A stretch of 64,000 bases of DNA from Actinomycetes bacterium (GTDB lineage: Bacteria > Actinomycetota > Acidimicrobiia > Acidimicrobiales > Palsa-688): the NCBI GenBank assembly GCA_021808665.1, contig JAKBBA010000006.1, forward strand, positions 40,937-104,936, given 5' to 3'. Under the pieces are notes generated by a model. The model was given only the letters and a program-made list of their open reading frames with translations, did no database searches and was not told where the DNA came from. Below are positions 52,400-60,706 of the stretch, piece after piece. A program made the position numbers and the translations under genes. The stretch's first letter is position 1, and each line of letters starts with the position of its first letter.

Positions 52400-53961
52400 T
52401 GTCTGGCTCCGTCTATGAGATCTGTGATCTTCTTCGCGCCGAGGTGCTCCTCGACGGCGTCGGCGATGATGTCGAAACGGGCTTGTCTCGCGCCGGAGAA
52501 CGACACGGCGTCGCCTGGGACCCAGCGCACGCCACCGCGAAGCGCCACTTCGGACAAGAACGCCCTCCTAAATGCGTCCGATTCGAACAACCCGTGCAGC
52601 GACGTCCCCCAGACGTTGCGTGTAGGGCACCTAGTTCCCTCGGCACCGTACTGCGTAGTTATCCACGGACCCTGCGGTCCCCCCCGGGAGAAGGCCGACG
52701 TACGGCCGTGGTGAATCTCGTAGCCGACGACCGGCTCACCCAGCGACTCGCCTGACACTCTTCGGGTCAGTTTCGTCTCCTCGAAGGTTGTTGCGACGTC
52801 GAGCAGGCCGAGCCCTTCCATTTGCGAACCGCCCGGTTCCTCCACCCAGTCGCTTACCGTGCGCCCGAGCATCTGATAGCCACCGCAAATGCCGAGGATC
52901 GTCGTAGTACCCGCTGGGTGCGCGGGGTGAGCAAGAGCGGTGACGGCAGATGCCAGGCCGCTGGCTTGGAGCCACCGTAAGTCGCCTATCGTCGTCTTGG
53001 TGCCCGGGAGGATCAAAAGGTGCGGGCGGCCGAGCGCACCGGCTGACTCTACATAGCGGACCCGTACCGCCGGTTCGAGGCTGAGGGCTTCTATGTCGGT
53101 GAAATTGGAGATCCTCGGGAACCTGACGACGGCTACGTCGAGCACCTCCCCTCCCGACGACGGCGGTCGGAGACGATCCGAACCGGCAGAGCTGAACGAT
53201 TCGAGAGCCATCGAGTCTTCGGCGTCGATACCGACACCTTCCATCCACGGAACGACGCCGAGCGTCGGCCGGCCGGTGAGATCTTCGAGTTGGTCGAGAC
53301 CGCCTGCGAGGATCGCCGGGTCACCTCGGAACTTGTTGATCACGAACGCTTTGATAAGGCTCGAAAACTCCGAAGGGAGGATCGCCACCGTCCCGTACAG
53401 CGAGGCGAACACGCCGCCCCGGTCGATGTCGCCGACCAGTATCGCCGGCAGGCGGGCCGCCTCGGCGACTCTGAGGTTGGTTATGTCATGTGCGAGCAGG
53501 TTGATCTCGGCGGGACTGCCGGCACCTTCGCAGATAACGGCGTCGTAGCGTTCGCGCAGCGATGCCAGCCTGTCGAGCACCACTGGCCATAACTCTGCCT
53601 TGGCGGTCTGGTAGGAGGCGGCGTCGAGTGTCGCCCACACGCGTCCGTCCACGATCACCTGGCTGTTACGGTGATCGGACGGCTTGAGCAGGATCGGGTT
53701 CATAGCCGCTTCAGGCTCCACTCCGGCAGCTTCCGCCTGCGAAGCTTGGGCTCTGGATATCTCCTGGCCTGTAATGGTAACGGTCGAGTTGAGCGACATG
53801 TTCTGAGCCTTGAACGGAGCGACACGCAGACCCCGGCGCGCAAGCATCCGACAGATGCCCGCCACCAGGGTCGACTTGCCCGAATCCGACCCTGTTCCGC
53901 ACACCATGAGACCACCGCAGGTTTTCCTAACAGGGCGCCCTGTCACAGGACGACCGGTCAC
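52396..53961 (-). CDS. cobQ: cobyric acid synthase (CobQ/CbiP)
   Basis: CobQ amidates four side chains of adenosylcobyrinic acid a,c-diamide. The protein has a P-loop-like CGTGSDSGKSTLVAG, LRVAPFKAQNMSLNS, GAGSPAEINL and a glutamine amidotransferase half with ILGICGGYQMLG (nucleophile Cys) and GTSLHGLFES (His). The longest start is GTG 53961 (521 aa). However, residues 1-18 are made of repeated DNA, and ATG 53907 (MVCGTGSDSGKST) is closer to family starts. It lies between the PLP enzyme and cobN. Confidence 0.95.
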   Translation of the reverse strand: MTGRPVTGRPVRKTCGGLMVCGTGSDSGKSTLVAGICRMLARRGLRVAPFKAQNMSLNSTVTITGQEISRAQASQAEAAGVEPEAAMNPILLKPSDHRNSQVIVDGRVWATLDAASYQTAKAELWPVVLDRLASLRERYDAVICEGAGSPAEINLLAHDITNLRVAEAARLPAILVGDIDRGGVFASLYGTVAILPSEFSSLIKAFVINKFRGDPAILAGGLDQLEDLTGRPTLGVVPWMEGVGIDAEDSMALESFSSAGSDRLRPPSSGGEVLDVAVVRFPRISNFTDIEALSLEPAVRVRYVESAGALGRPHLLILPGTKTTIGDLRWLQASGLASAVTALAHPAHPAGTTTILGICGGYQMLGRTVSDWVEEPGGSQMEGLGLLDVATTFEETKLTRRVSGESLGEPVVGYEIHHGRTSAFSRGGPQGPWITTQYGAEGTRCPTRNVWGTSLHGLFESDAFRRAFLSEVALRGGVRWVPGDAVSFSGARQARFDIIADAVEEHLGAKKITDLIDGARQ

Positions 53962-53970
53962 AGGGCGACC
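53911..53970 (-). repeat. imperfect 15-bp tandem repeat at the cobC/cobQ junction
   Basis: Reading on the minus strand, three units of the type GTCGCCCTGTGACCG, GTCGTCCTGTGACAG and GGCGCCCTGTTAGGA follow one another. The first carries the TGA stop of the PLP enzyme gene. The others encode TGRPVTGRPV at the apparent CobQ N-terminus. The boundaries given are approximate. Confidence 0.7.
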
Positions 53971-54875
53971 CGCCCCAACGCGTCAGCGAGGCGCTCCAGG
54001 CCTTCCCGGTCGGGAACCGCTATACGAACGTATCCCGGCATGGCGAAGTTGGCGCAGTCCCGCACGCTTATAGCCGCTTTCGCCAGACGCTCGCGAAGCC
54101 CTGGGGCCCGTACGACCAGCCAGTTGGCGTCCGAGGGTTCCGGGGTGAAGCCGGCAGAAACAAGAACACCTCGAAGATCGTCCCTAAGGTCCGCTATAGT
54201 CGCCGCCCATTGGCCAAGGCGGACTTCGCCGAGCATGTCGGGGAGCGCCGCAGCCGCGAGGCCGTTCAGCGACCACGCAGGCTGGCGGAGTCTTATCCGC
54301 CCGGCGAGATCGTGATCGGGGCAGACGACGTAGCCGATACGAAGGCCGGGACACGCGAGCAGCTTGGTGAGAGAGCCCACGACGACGCCTCCCCGTTCGA
54401 AGTCACCCCTAGTCCAGGTCCCGGTGGCCAGCGCCCAGAAAGCCTCGTCCCACACTTCGGCGGTTTCCTCCGCCGAGGCCAGCAGACCGCTCGGGTTGTG
54501 CGGGTTGGATCGCCAGCGTGGAGCCCCGGGTGCCACCTCGCGCAGATGGCGACGGTACAGGGAGAACTCAGGGTCGCGAACCCATCCCACAGGGCTCTCG
54601 GCCGCCAGCAGCGCTATAGCCTCAGCTCCACCGTTGGTGAGCACGACCAGGCCTGGGTCGACTCCAAGGCACGCCGCCAACGCCGCCGTGGCCCGGCCAT
54701 CCTGGGGGTAACGGCCGAGGGCTCTGAGATGCCCGCGCAATAGAACCTCGAAGTCGGGTGCCACCGGGTTCAGGCTGGCTGACAGGTCCAGGACCTCCTC
54801 TACTGCTACGCCGAGCGACTCGGCTAGGCGCGCCCCGTCACCGCCATGGGCGCCGGGCGCAAAGTCGTGACTCAT
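53958..54875 (-). CDS. threonine-phosphate decarboxylase-like PLP enzyme (CobC/CobD)
   Basis: From ATG 54875 (SHDFAPGAHGGDGARLAES) the product is 305 aa, a fold-type I aminotransferase-like protein. It has NPHNPSGLLA and the PLP lysine in VVGSLTKLLACPGLRIGYVV. It starts with a 4-nt overlap of the cbiB stop. In this operon the expected role is decarboxylation of L-threonine phosphate to aminopropanol phosphate, the donor for the cobinamide arm. The related histidinol-phosphate aminotransferase family cannot be excluded by sequence alone. It is shorter than the usual 330-360 aa, mainly in the middle. Confidence 0.85.
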   Translation of the reverse strand: MSHDFAPGAHGGDGARLAESLGVAVEEVLDLSASLNPVAPDFEVLLRGHLRALGRYPQDGRATAALAACLGVDPGLVVLTNGGAEAIALLAAESPVGWVRDPEFSLYRRHLREVAPGAPRWRSNPHNPSGLLASAEETAEVWDEAFWALATGTWTRGDFERGGVVVGSLTKLLACPGLRIGYVVCPDHDLAGRIRLRQPAWSLNGLAAAALPDMLGEVRLGQWAATIADLRDDLRGVLVSAGFTPEPSDANWLVVRAPGLRERLAKAAISVRDCANFAMPGYVRIAVPDREGLERLADALGRVAL

Positions 54876-55903
54876 CGGCCGGCCGGGGTTCGACTGACGC
54901 CGCGTGAGACCCGCGACGCCCGGGCACCCGCTAGCACCCATGCCGCTACGAGCGCGCCGCAGGCGCCCAGGACCACCCTCTGCGAGAGCCTGCAAGCAGC
55001 TTCGATGTCGACTGGCTCCGCCGGACGTCCCCGCCCAAGTGGCGGACGGGTCTCGACTCGCCCCGAGTAGACGTTCACGCCGCCAAGCGTGACCCCGAGC
55101 GCCGCGGCAAAAGCCGCCTCGGCAACCCCGGCGTTCGGGGAGGGGTGCGCGGGCGCCTGGGTGCGCACAGCATGGAGGATCTGACGGGTTTTCGGCGGCG
55201 AGCAGATACACACAAGCGCCGCTGCGACGCGAGCAGGAAGCCAGTTGGCAGCGTCGTCGAGACGGGCCGAGGCCCACCCGAAGCGCTCGTAGCGGGAACT
55301 GTGGTGGCCGACCATGGCGTCCATCGTGTTGACAGCCCGATACGCCAGCACGCCGGGCGCCCCCGCCAGCAAACCCCACAGCATGGGCGCTATCACAGCG
55401 TCGACGGTGTTCTCCGCGACCGACTCAACCACCGCCCTTGCGATTTCGCCGCCGTCGAGACCTTCAGGGTTGCGCCCGACCAGGCTGCGCACCCTCCGGC
55501 GTGCGAGAACAAGATCGCCGGCGTCAAGGGCGCAGGCAACACCCGACGCCGCTTCGCGAAGTGAGCGCGACCCGATAGCGATGAATCCTGCTACGGCAGC
55601 GGCGGCGACCCTGCCTTTAGCCCCGACGGAGCTGCCAACAGCGGCCGCGACGAGGCCTACGCCAGCACCGACGCCGACCCCCGCGGCGCAGTAACCGACC
55701 CCCGAAAGCTTCGAGTCAGCCCAGACACGACCTTCGAGCCTTGTCATCGCCTGCCCGAAGGCGGCCACCGGGTGTGCCAAGTCAGGTGGGTCGCCCAAGG
55801 CGGCGTCGGCGGCGACAGCCAGCAGAATGCCGGCAGCGGCTTGCGGGCTGATCCCTGCGACAACGCGCCAAACGCCGGGCGGCCGCCACCGGACCGCTAC
55901 CAC
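54872..55903 (-). CDS. cbiB: adenosylcobinamide-phosphate synthase CbiB/CobD
   Basis: This membrane enzyme attaches aminopropanol to adenosylcobyric acid. I choose GTG 55903, which overlaps the cobS stop, giving 343 aa; the longer open frame upstream lies inside cobS. Family features are DAALGDPPDLAHPVAAFGQ, IGSRSLREA, LVGRNPEGLDGGEIARAVVESVAENTVDAV split over the middle, and AYRAVNTMDAMVGHHSSRYERFGWASARLDD. Several membrane segments are present. Gly/Ala-rich stretches are typical of this genome. Confidence 0.93.
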   Translation of the reverse strand: MVAVRWRPPGVWRVVAGISPQAAAGILLAVAADAALGDPPDLAHPVAAFGQAMTRLEGRVWADSKLSGVGYCAAGVGVGAGVGLVAAAVGSSVGAKGRVAAAAVAGFIAIGSRSLREAASGVACALDAGDLVLARRRVRSLVGRNPEGLDGGEIARAVVESVAENTVDAVIAPMLWGLLAGAPGVLAYRAVNTMDAMVGHHSSRYERFGWASARLDDAANWLPARVAAALVCICSPPKTRQILHAVRTQAPAHPSPNAGVAEAAFAAALGVTLGGVNVYSGRVETRPPLGRGRPAEPVDIEAACRLSQRVVLGACGALVAAWVLAGARASRVSRGVSRTPAGR

Positions 55904-56601
55904 CGGGCGGCCGCCGCGATCAACCCTGCCGTCTCGGCCAGCACAGCCGCCGCTCCGAGCACGTCGCCGGTGTAGCCGCCGAGGCGCTTGTGGGCCAAGG
56001 CGACCACTCCGGCGCCTGCGCACAACCCCGCTGAGGCGCCAACGAGGCCGTCAAAGGGCCGCCAGGCTGCGCAGAGCGCTAGCCCAGCTAGGACTCCGGC
56101 GCCGAGCACTACCCTGCGGGCGTCCCCCGCGAACGCCGAGGCGAGACCCCCGCCGCTACGGGCGTAGGGTCGGGTCCGGACCACCGCCGCCATCCCAGCC
56201 CGAGACAACGCCCACAGCCCGGCGAGGAGCAGAACCGACGGGTGCAAGGCGTCGAGCGCCGCCCAACGCAGGAGGACAGCCGCCGCACCGGCGCCGACCC
56301 CGAACGCTCCGGCCTCGGGGCTTGCCATTACTTCGAGACGGCGCTGGCGTGTCATGGGAGCGACGAGACCGTCCCCGCAGTCGACCAGCCCGTCGAAATG
56401 TAACATCCCCGTCAACGCCAAGTCTCCGACCACGACGATCGCCGCTGCAAGCCCGGGAGGCCACACCCTCGCCGACAACCACCACAAGCCTCCCAGGAGC
56501 GCGCCGATCAGCGCCCCGACGGGGGCGAACCACTCCGACGTTCGAGGACCCGGAGGGGCGGACCGTCCGACGACGGTGAGGAACGACACGGCGGAGCGCA
56601 A
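55897..56601 (-). CDS. cobS: adenosylcobinamide-GDP ribazoletransferase (cobalamin synthase)
   Basis: CobS joins alpha-ribazole (phosphate) to adenosylcobinamide-GDP in the membrane. The 234-aa product has AVSFLTVVGRSAP, six or so hydrophobic segments, and the conserved TGMLHFDGLVDCGDGLVAP acidic motif. It starts 6 nt after cobU and ends overlapping cbiB. The length is slightly below the 245-255 aa norm. Confidence 0.93.
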   Translation of the reverse strand: MRSAVSFLTVVGRSAPPGPRTSEWFAPVGALIGALLGGLWWLSARVWPPGLAAAIVVVGDLALTGMLHFDGLVDCGDGLVAPMTRQRRLEVMASPEAGAFGVGAGAAAVLLRWAALDALHPSVLLLAGLWALSRAGMAAVVRTRPYARSGGGLASAFAGDARRVVLGAGVLAGLALCAAWRPFDGLVGASAGLCAGAGVVALAHKRLGGYTGDVLGAAAVLAETAGLIAAAARW

Positions 56602-56606
56602 AGCTG

Positions 56607-57137
56607 TCAGCTCCGCCCACCAAGGTCCGGTGGCGCCAGGAGACCCGTCGGGACTTTCAGCTCGACTGTCCTGCCGGCGACCACCAGGTAGACCTGGTCG
56701 GCGAAGGCCGCCACCTGGCTGTTCAGACTTCCCAGCGCGTCCCTAAAGCGCCCGCCGACCTCGCTGGAGGGGTGCACGCCTAGGCCAACCTCTTCGCTGA
56801 CGATAACGACGTCGCCGTCGTGGCGGCGCAGAGCGTCACTGAGTCCGGCTGCGTCCACGGCGAAGTCGGCGGTGGCCGCAACCCACGAGCCGAGGGAGTC
56901 GATCAATAGCGTCGCTTTCGGGGCGCCAAGCACGTAGTCGACGAGCCCGGCACCCGGCTCCGCTGTCTCCCAGTCGGCGGGCCGGCGCTCGCGGTGGACC
57001 CGGACGCGCCGGGAGAAGTCCTCGTCTTCGACCAAGGCCGGCGCCACGTAGACCACCGGCTTTGGGCATCTTGACGCGGCGAGCTCAGCGAGGAGGGACT
57101 TGCCGCTCCTCGCTCCGCCTAAGAGCAAGATGATCAT
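56607..57137 (-). CDS. cobU: adenosylcobinamide kinase / GTP:adenosylcobinamide-phosphate guanylyltransferase
   Basis: CobU phosphorylates adenosylcobinamide and transfers GMP to it. The 176-aa product has P-loop LLLGGARSGKSLLAE, VVYVAPAL, the guanylylated-His segment VRVHRERRPADWET and VVIVSEEVGLGVHPSSEVGGRFRD. It is the first gene after the cobalamin riboswitch. ATG 57137 has no strong ribosome site of its own, which fits control of initiation by the riboswitch or coupling to a short leader frame. Confidence 0.95.
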   Translation of the reverse strand: MIILLLGGARSGKSLLAELAASRCPKPVVYVAPALVEDEDFSRRVRVHRERRPADWETAEPGAGLVDYVLGAPKATLLIDSLGSWVAATADFAVDAAGLSDALRRHDGDVVIVSEEVGLGVHPSSEVGGRFRDALGSLNSQVAAFADQVYLVVAGRTVELKVPTGLLAPPDLGGRS

Positions 57138-57160
57138 GTGTTGTCGGCCAAGCTGGTCAC
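57134..57160 (-). CDS. possible eight-codon leader ORF before cobU
   Basis: GTG ACC AGC TTG GCC GAC AAC ACA TGA overlaps the cobU ATG as ATGA. A GAGGA element lies just upstream, but its spacing to the GTG is only one base; an internal TTG would be spaced better. Supported only by layout. Confidence 0.2.
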   Translation of the reverse strand: MTSLADNT

Positions 57161-57175
57161 GTCCTCGCGTACTAC

Positions 57176-57312
57176 CGCAGGCAGGTTTCCTGGCTCACGG
57201 ATCCGCTCCCCCCGGCCTTCCCACCCGAAGGCAGTGGCCATAGGTGGGGGTTACTCCCCGTTGACAGTTGCGGGACAGCCCCGGATTCCCACCGGGTTCC
57301 CTGCTCAAGCAG
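57176..57312 (-). promoter_or_regulatory. cobalamin riboswitch upstream of the cob operon
   Basis: On the minus strand the element reads, in order: GCAGGGAA and GGT near the 5' end, AATCC, CTGTCCCGCAACTGT, GCCACTG, and the B12 box GAGCCAGGAAACCTGCC ending near 57177. These are the conserved core blocks of the AdoCbl-type aptamer in the right order and spacing. It ends about 40 nt before cobU and so should repress the seven-gene operon when cobalamin is plentiful. No terminator follows, so control of translation initiation is more likely. Confidence 0.95.
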
Positions 57313-57340
57313 ACCACACTCTAGCCGTAGAGTTGCACCC

Positions 57341-57865
57341 ATGGCCAGAGCGGATTCGATCGTGTTGCTCAACACCGGAAACGGTAAGGGAAAGTCCTCC
57401 GCTGCGTTCGGGGTGATGTCGCGCGGGTGGGCACGAGGTTGGAGGGTGGCGGTAGTCCAGTTCGTGAAGAGCGGAAAGTGGAAGACCGGGGAGCGCAAGC
57501 TTGCCGACCACCTCGGAATCGAATGGCACACCCTCGGAGACGGCTTCACATGGGAGTCCACGGACTTGGACGAGACCGCCGCCAAGGGGCGTCACGCCTG
57601 GCAGGTCGCTGCGGGGATGCTCTCCTCAGGTGACTACGACCTGGTGATCTTCGACGAGATCACCTATGCGGTCACCTACGGTTGGGTGCCCGCAGGGGAC
57701 GTCGCCGCGGCTATCCGCGACCGCTACCCGTCCACGAACGTGGTCATGACCGGGCGGAACGCGCCCGAAGAGCTGATCGAAGTCGCAGACACGGTCACCG
57801 AGATGCGCAAGGTCAAGCACGCCTACGACCGGGGTATAAAGGCCAAGAAAGGAATCGAGTACTAG
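57341..57865 (+). CDS. cobO: cob(I)yrinic acid a,c-diamide adenosyltransferase CobO
   Basis: CobO/CobA-type enzymes add the adenosyl ligand from ATP to cobalt. The 174-aa product has the unusual P-loop LLNTGNGKGKSSAAFG near its start, VAVVQFVKSGKWKTGE, LVIFDEITYAVTYGWV and a family-like end (MRKVKHAYDRGIKAKKGIEY). It is transcribed away from the cob operon. Only about 30 bases separate its ATG from the 5' edge of the riboswitch, so its promoter must lie inside the riboswitch DNA. Confidence 0.95.
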   Translation: MARADSIVLLNTGNGKGKSSAAFGVMSRGWARGWRVAVVQFVKSGKWKTGERKLADHLGIEWHTLGDGFTWESTDLDETAAKGRHAWQVAAGMLSSGDYDLVIFDEITYAVTYGWVPAGDVAAAIRDRYPSTNVVMTGRNAPEELIEVADTVTEMRKVKHAYDRGIKAKKGIEY

Positions 57866-57883
57866 ACCCAGGTGCATGCCCGA

Positions 57884-58618
57884 TTAAGCGGTTGACACCT
57901 CGACCGACCATTCCGGGTCCGACATGATCAGACGCCTACGCGGACCGGGACGCCGCAAGTCTCCGTCGCCGAAAGCTGCGTCGCCCTCCCACACGGTTGC
58001 GGGAGGGCCACCAGCGACAGCCGGTACCATCTTGGTCTCGAAGCGTTGGATTCCCTCGCGTCGGGCGGCGGCGACCGCCGACGCAGTGTCTCGGTGCGCC
58101 GACAGCCACCACAAGGTCATATACGTGGGAGGGGCCATGCCCATTTTCGCTGAGTTCCTTGCTGCCATGGCTGCGTGGGGTGTGATCCACTCGAAGTCGT
58201 GTATCTCAGCCCCGTCGACGCGTACCTGGGCGTCGAGGTCAACCTCGGCGAGGAAGAACCAAGTGGCGAAACGCCTTGGGGCTTCGGGTGGGGGCAACCA
58301 GAACGACAGGACTGTGAGGCGGTCGACGTCGATCACGATGCCGGCCTCTTCGCGGGCTTCCCTCACTGCGGCGTGACGGGCAGCGGCAACGCCGGGGGTG
58401 TAGCGTTCGGCCTCCGCGGCGGTCACGGCCCGCCGGTCAGCGTCGTCGACCTGGCCACCCGGGTAGACCCACATGCTCCCGAAAGGTCCCCTTGAGTTGC
58501 GCCGGACCATGAGCACCTCGACAGATCCTTCCACGTCCCTCACCGCTAGCACCGTCGCAGCGGGGGTTGCGTCCCGCTCGGACGCCGCAGCGCCGGAAGG
58601 CATTTCACCCTCGCGCAT
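57884..58618 (-). CDS. NUDIX hydrolase
   Basis: The 244-aa product has a NUDIX box in AAVREAREEAGIVID, preceded by a Gly-rich MWVYPGGQVDDADRR; the box has an extended insertion, as in NUDT7/NUDT19-like CoA or acyl-CoA diphosphatases. The C-terminal half (about 130-244) is alpha-rich with no recognised motif. ATG 58618 overlaps the NERD gene by 14 nt; ATG 58603 would follow it directly. The substrate cannot be predicted. Confidence 0.85.
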   Translation of the reverse strand: MREGEMPSGAAASERDATPAATVLAVRDVEGSVEVLMVRRNSRGPFGSMWVYPGGQVDDADRRAVTAAEAERYTPGVAAARHAAVREAREEAGIVIDVDRLTVLSFWLPPPEAPRRFATWFFLAEVDLDAQVRVDGAEIHDFEWITPHAAMAARNSAKMGMAPPTYMTLWWLSAHRDTASAVAAARREGIQRFETKMVPAVAGGPPATVWEGDAAFGDGDLRRPGPRRRLIMSDPEWSVEVSTA

Positions 58619-59366
58619 CTGACCTCCTGAGCCGCTTAGAAGCAGGTTCGAAACACAACTCCACTCGTGACGCTATAACTGAGACGTCGTTTCGTGTCAG
58701 GGTCCGCCTGCCCGACTTCAGGGTGCGCTCAAGCGTCTCGGGTGCGACGACGGCAATCCCAGCTGACCTCGCAGTCCGACGGCGCCGCCCGAGGCCATGA
58801 AGAACCACCAGAGGAGTGACGGCTGGCCCGTCGGGCCATCCGAGATCCCGGGACAGTTCTGCGGCCACGACCTCCGCCTCCCATGCTGTGCTCGAAACGT
58901 CGAGGTGACGACCCGCGATTCGCACTTTACCCCATCTCGTGTTGACCGCACCCGTCGTGGTCTTGGTGTCGACCAGCCACACCCCGGTGGGGCCGACCAC
59001 GAGATGGTCGATGTTCGCCCTAGCGCCCGGGACCGCCAAGTCGTGCCACACTTTCCAGCGCCGCGACGCAACAGCGTCGAGTATCGACCCGGTGGACTCC
59101 TCCCCCATCGCCCCGCGCTGCCAGCGGAACATCTCCCCGCGGCCGAACGGTCCCCACCACGAGAGCACCGCCAAGGCAGCCGCAAAGCCGGAGAGGACTT
59201 CCTCTACGACTAGGTGCGCGCCCGAGAAACCGTAGACGCCCGCGACGTAGATCGCCCCTAGAGCGCAGGCTAGGGCACCAGCCGCAGCCGCCACGCGCGT
59301 CGCCAACCGGCGGAGGCCGGCGCGCCTGTAACGGTACCTTGCCGAACGCCCAGCCGAACTTCCCAC
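58605..59366 (-). CDS. membrane protein with NERD nuclease-related domain
   Basis: This 253-aa protein has two hydrophobic segments near residues 25-70 and a NERD domain at about 95-200: VWHDLAVPGARANIDHLVVG and GVWLVDTKTTTGAVNTRWG contain the Asp and the D-x-K core of this nuclease-like fold. A basic C-terminus follows. NERD proteins are often linked to plasmids, DNA processing or defence, but this one is single and beside a NUDIX gene, so no role is assigned. Confidence 0.85.
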   Translation of the reverse strand: MGSSAGRSARYRYRRAGLRRLATRVAAAAGALACALGAIYVAGVYGFSGAHLVVEEVLSGFAAALAVLSWWGPFGRGEMFRWQRGAMGEESTGSILDAVASRRWKVWHDLAVPGARANIDHLVVGPTGVWLVDTKTTTGAVNTRWGKVRIAGRHLDVSSTAWEAEVVAAELSRDLGWPDGPAVTPLVVLHGLGRRRRTARSAGIAVVAPETLERTLKSGRRTLTRNDVSVIASRVELCFEPASKRLRRSDARG

Positions 59367-59460
59367 GACAGCTCTGATAGTAACAGCACTGAGATTACGT
59401 TGATTGGGAGAGCTCCGGGCTAGTGTTGATGGCTAGCAACCTGCGATACTCGCCTGCGAG

Positions 59461-60693
59461 GTGAGACCCGATTTAGAAATACACCCGGCGCCGAGAAGGC
59501 GAAGCCTGACGGCGCAGACCTCAACTGCCGGGCGTTTCGTCTGTTTCGACGGGCTGAGAGCGCTCGCTGCGCTGATGGTGGTCGGAGTTCACACGGCGTT
59601 CGTGAGTGGCTTTACCGTCCACGACACTCTCGGCCGTTACACCGCCCGCCTCGACGCTGGAGTCGGGGTCTTCTTCGTCATTTCAGGGTTCCTCCTCTAC
59701 CGGCGTTTCGCCCTGGCGCACCTGGCGGGACGGCCGTCGCCCGGGCTCGTGGAGTTCTGGAAGCGCAGGTTGGCGAGGATCATCCCCGCATATTGGGGCG
59801 CCTTCGTGGTCATCAGCTACCTGCTGAGGGCTGACAACGTCCGCCACAGCTGGGAGGCCCCGCTCGTGTACCTGGGCTTCGCGCAGATCTACTTCCCCAA
59901 CTACATCCTGACCGGAATCACACAAGCCTGGTCGTTGTGCACCGAGATGAGCTTCTACTTGTTCCTGCCCCTCTACGCGGTCGCGCTCGGGCGCAAGGTA
60001 AGGACGCGAAAGGACCAGCTGGCAGTCGAGGTAGCGGGGATCGGCGCCTTGGTAGGACTGTGCGTTGCCTATCGGATCACGGTGAGCGCCATCCACTCGC
60101 CGCTGGCTGCGACGATGCCAAACTGGCTGCCCGGCTACATAGGCCAGTTCGCTCTCGGCATGGCCCTGGCGCTAGCGAGCGCGTGGTTCGAGCTAAGCGG
60201 CGCAAGGCCCGCCTGGCTATGGCACCCGCTGATGCCCTGGGCAACATGGGGTATAGCTGGCGTCTGCTATTGGGCAGTCGGCAACCTGGGCCTGCCGCTG
60301 TCGCCTCTCGGCACGGGGGACCTAGCTGCGAGCCTCGCCAAGGAAGCCCTCTACGGGGCCTTCGGTTTCTTCCTGGTCGCCCCCGCCGTGTTCGGACCTC
60401 CTCGGGACGGGCCGATCCGTGCGCTTCTCACGACCCGGGTCCTGGCGGCTGTCGGTGTGGTGTCGTACGGGCTTTACCTGTGGCACCAGACGTGGGTGTC
60501 GATGGTGATGTCCTGGAGCGGAGCGAGCCTGTTCTCCGTGTCGTGGCCCCTGCTGTTCCTCTCCGCAACAGCTCTAGGCCTGACCTGCGCTGCGGTCAGC
60601 TACTTTGCCCTGGAGAAACCGGTTATCGAACGGCGCTGGCCCACCTCAGGGCTGGCGGCGCGGGTAGCGGCATGGCCGGGGACGGCGGGATGA
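59461..60693 (+). CDS. acyltransferase family 3 membrane protein (OafA/YrhL-like)
   Basis: The 410-aa product shows the acyltransferase-3 layout: FDGLRALAALMVVGVHTAF (TM1 with the conserved His), then GVGVFFVISGFLLYRRF and RLARIIPAYWG, and about ten membrane segments. Such enzymes O-acylate lipids, glycans or other exported molecules. The start is GTG 59461 with a weak ribosome site. It precedes a GT4 glycosyltransferase by 13 nt, suggesting a shared glycan or glycolipid product. Confidence 0.88.
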   Translation: MRPDLEIHPAPRRRSLTAQTSTAGRFVCFDGLRALAALMVVGVHTAFVSGFTVHDTLGRYTARLDAGVGVFFVISGFLLYRRFALAHLAGRPSPGLVEFWKRRLARIIPAYWGAFVVISYLLRADNVRHSWEAPLVYLGFAQIYFPNYILTGITQAWSLCTEMSFYLFLPLYAVALGRKVRTRKDQLAVEVAGIGALVGLCVAYRITVSAIHSPLAATMPNWLPGYIGQFALGMALALASAWFELSGARPAWLWHPLMPWATWGIAGVCYWAVGNLGLPLSPLGTGDLAASLAKEALYGAFGFFLVAPAVFGPPRDGPIRALLTTRVLAAVGVVSYGLYLWHQTWVSMVMSWSGASLFSVSWPLLFLSATALGLTCAAVSYFALEKPVIERRWPTSGLAARVAAWPGTAG

Positions 60694-60706
60694 CGGGAGC
60701 GGCGCG

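Noticed and set aside
54876..55379. N-terminal extension of the CobC/CobD-type enzyme
   Set aside because: It overlaps cbiB in another frame and lacks PLP-enzyme features; ATG 54875 gives the family start.
58605..59366. Defence island suggested by the NERD protein
   Set aside because: No restriction, toxin-antitoxin, CRISPR or other defence genes lie nearby, and composition matches the flanks.
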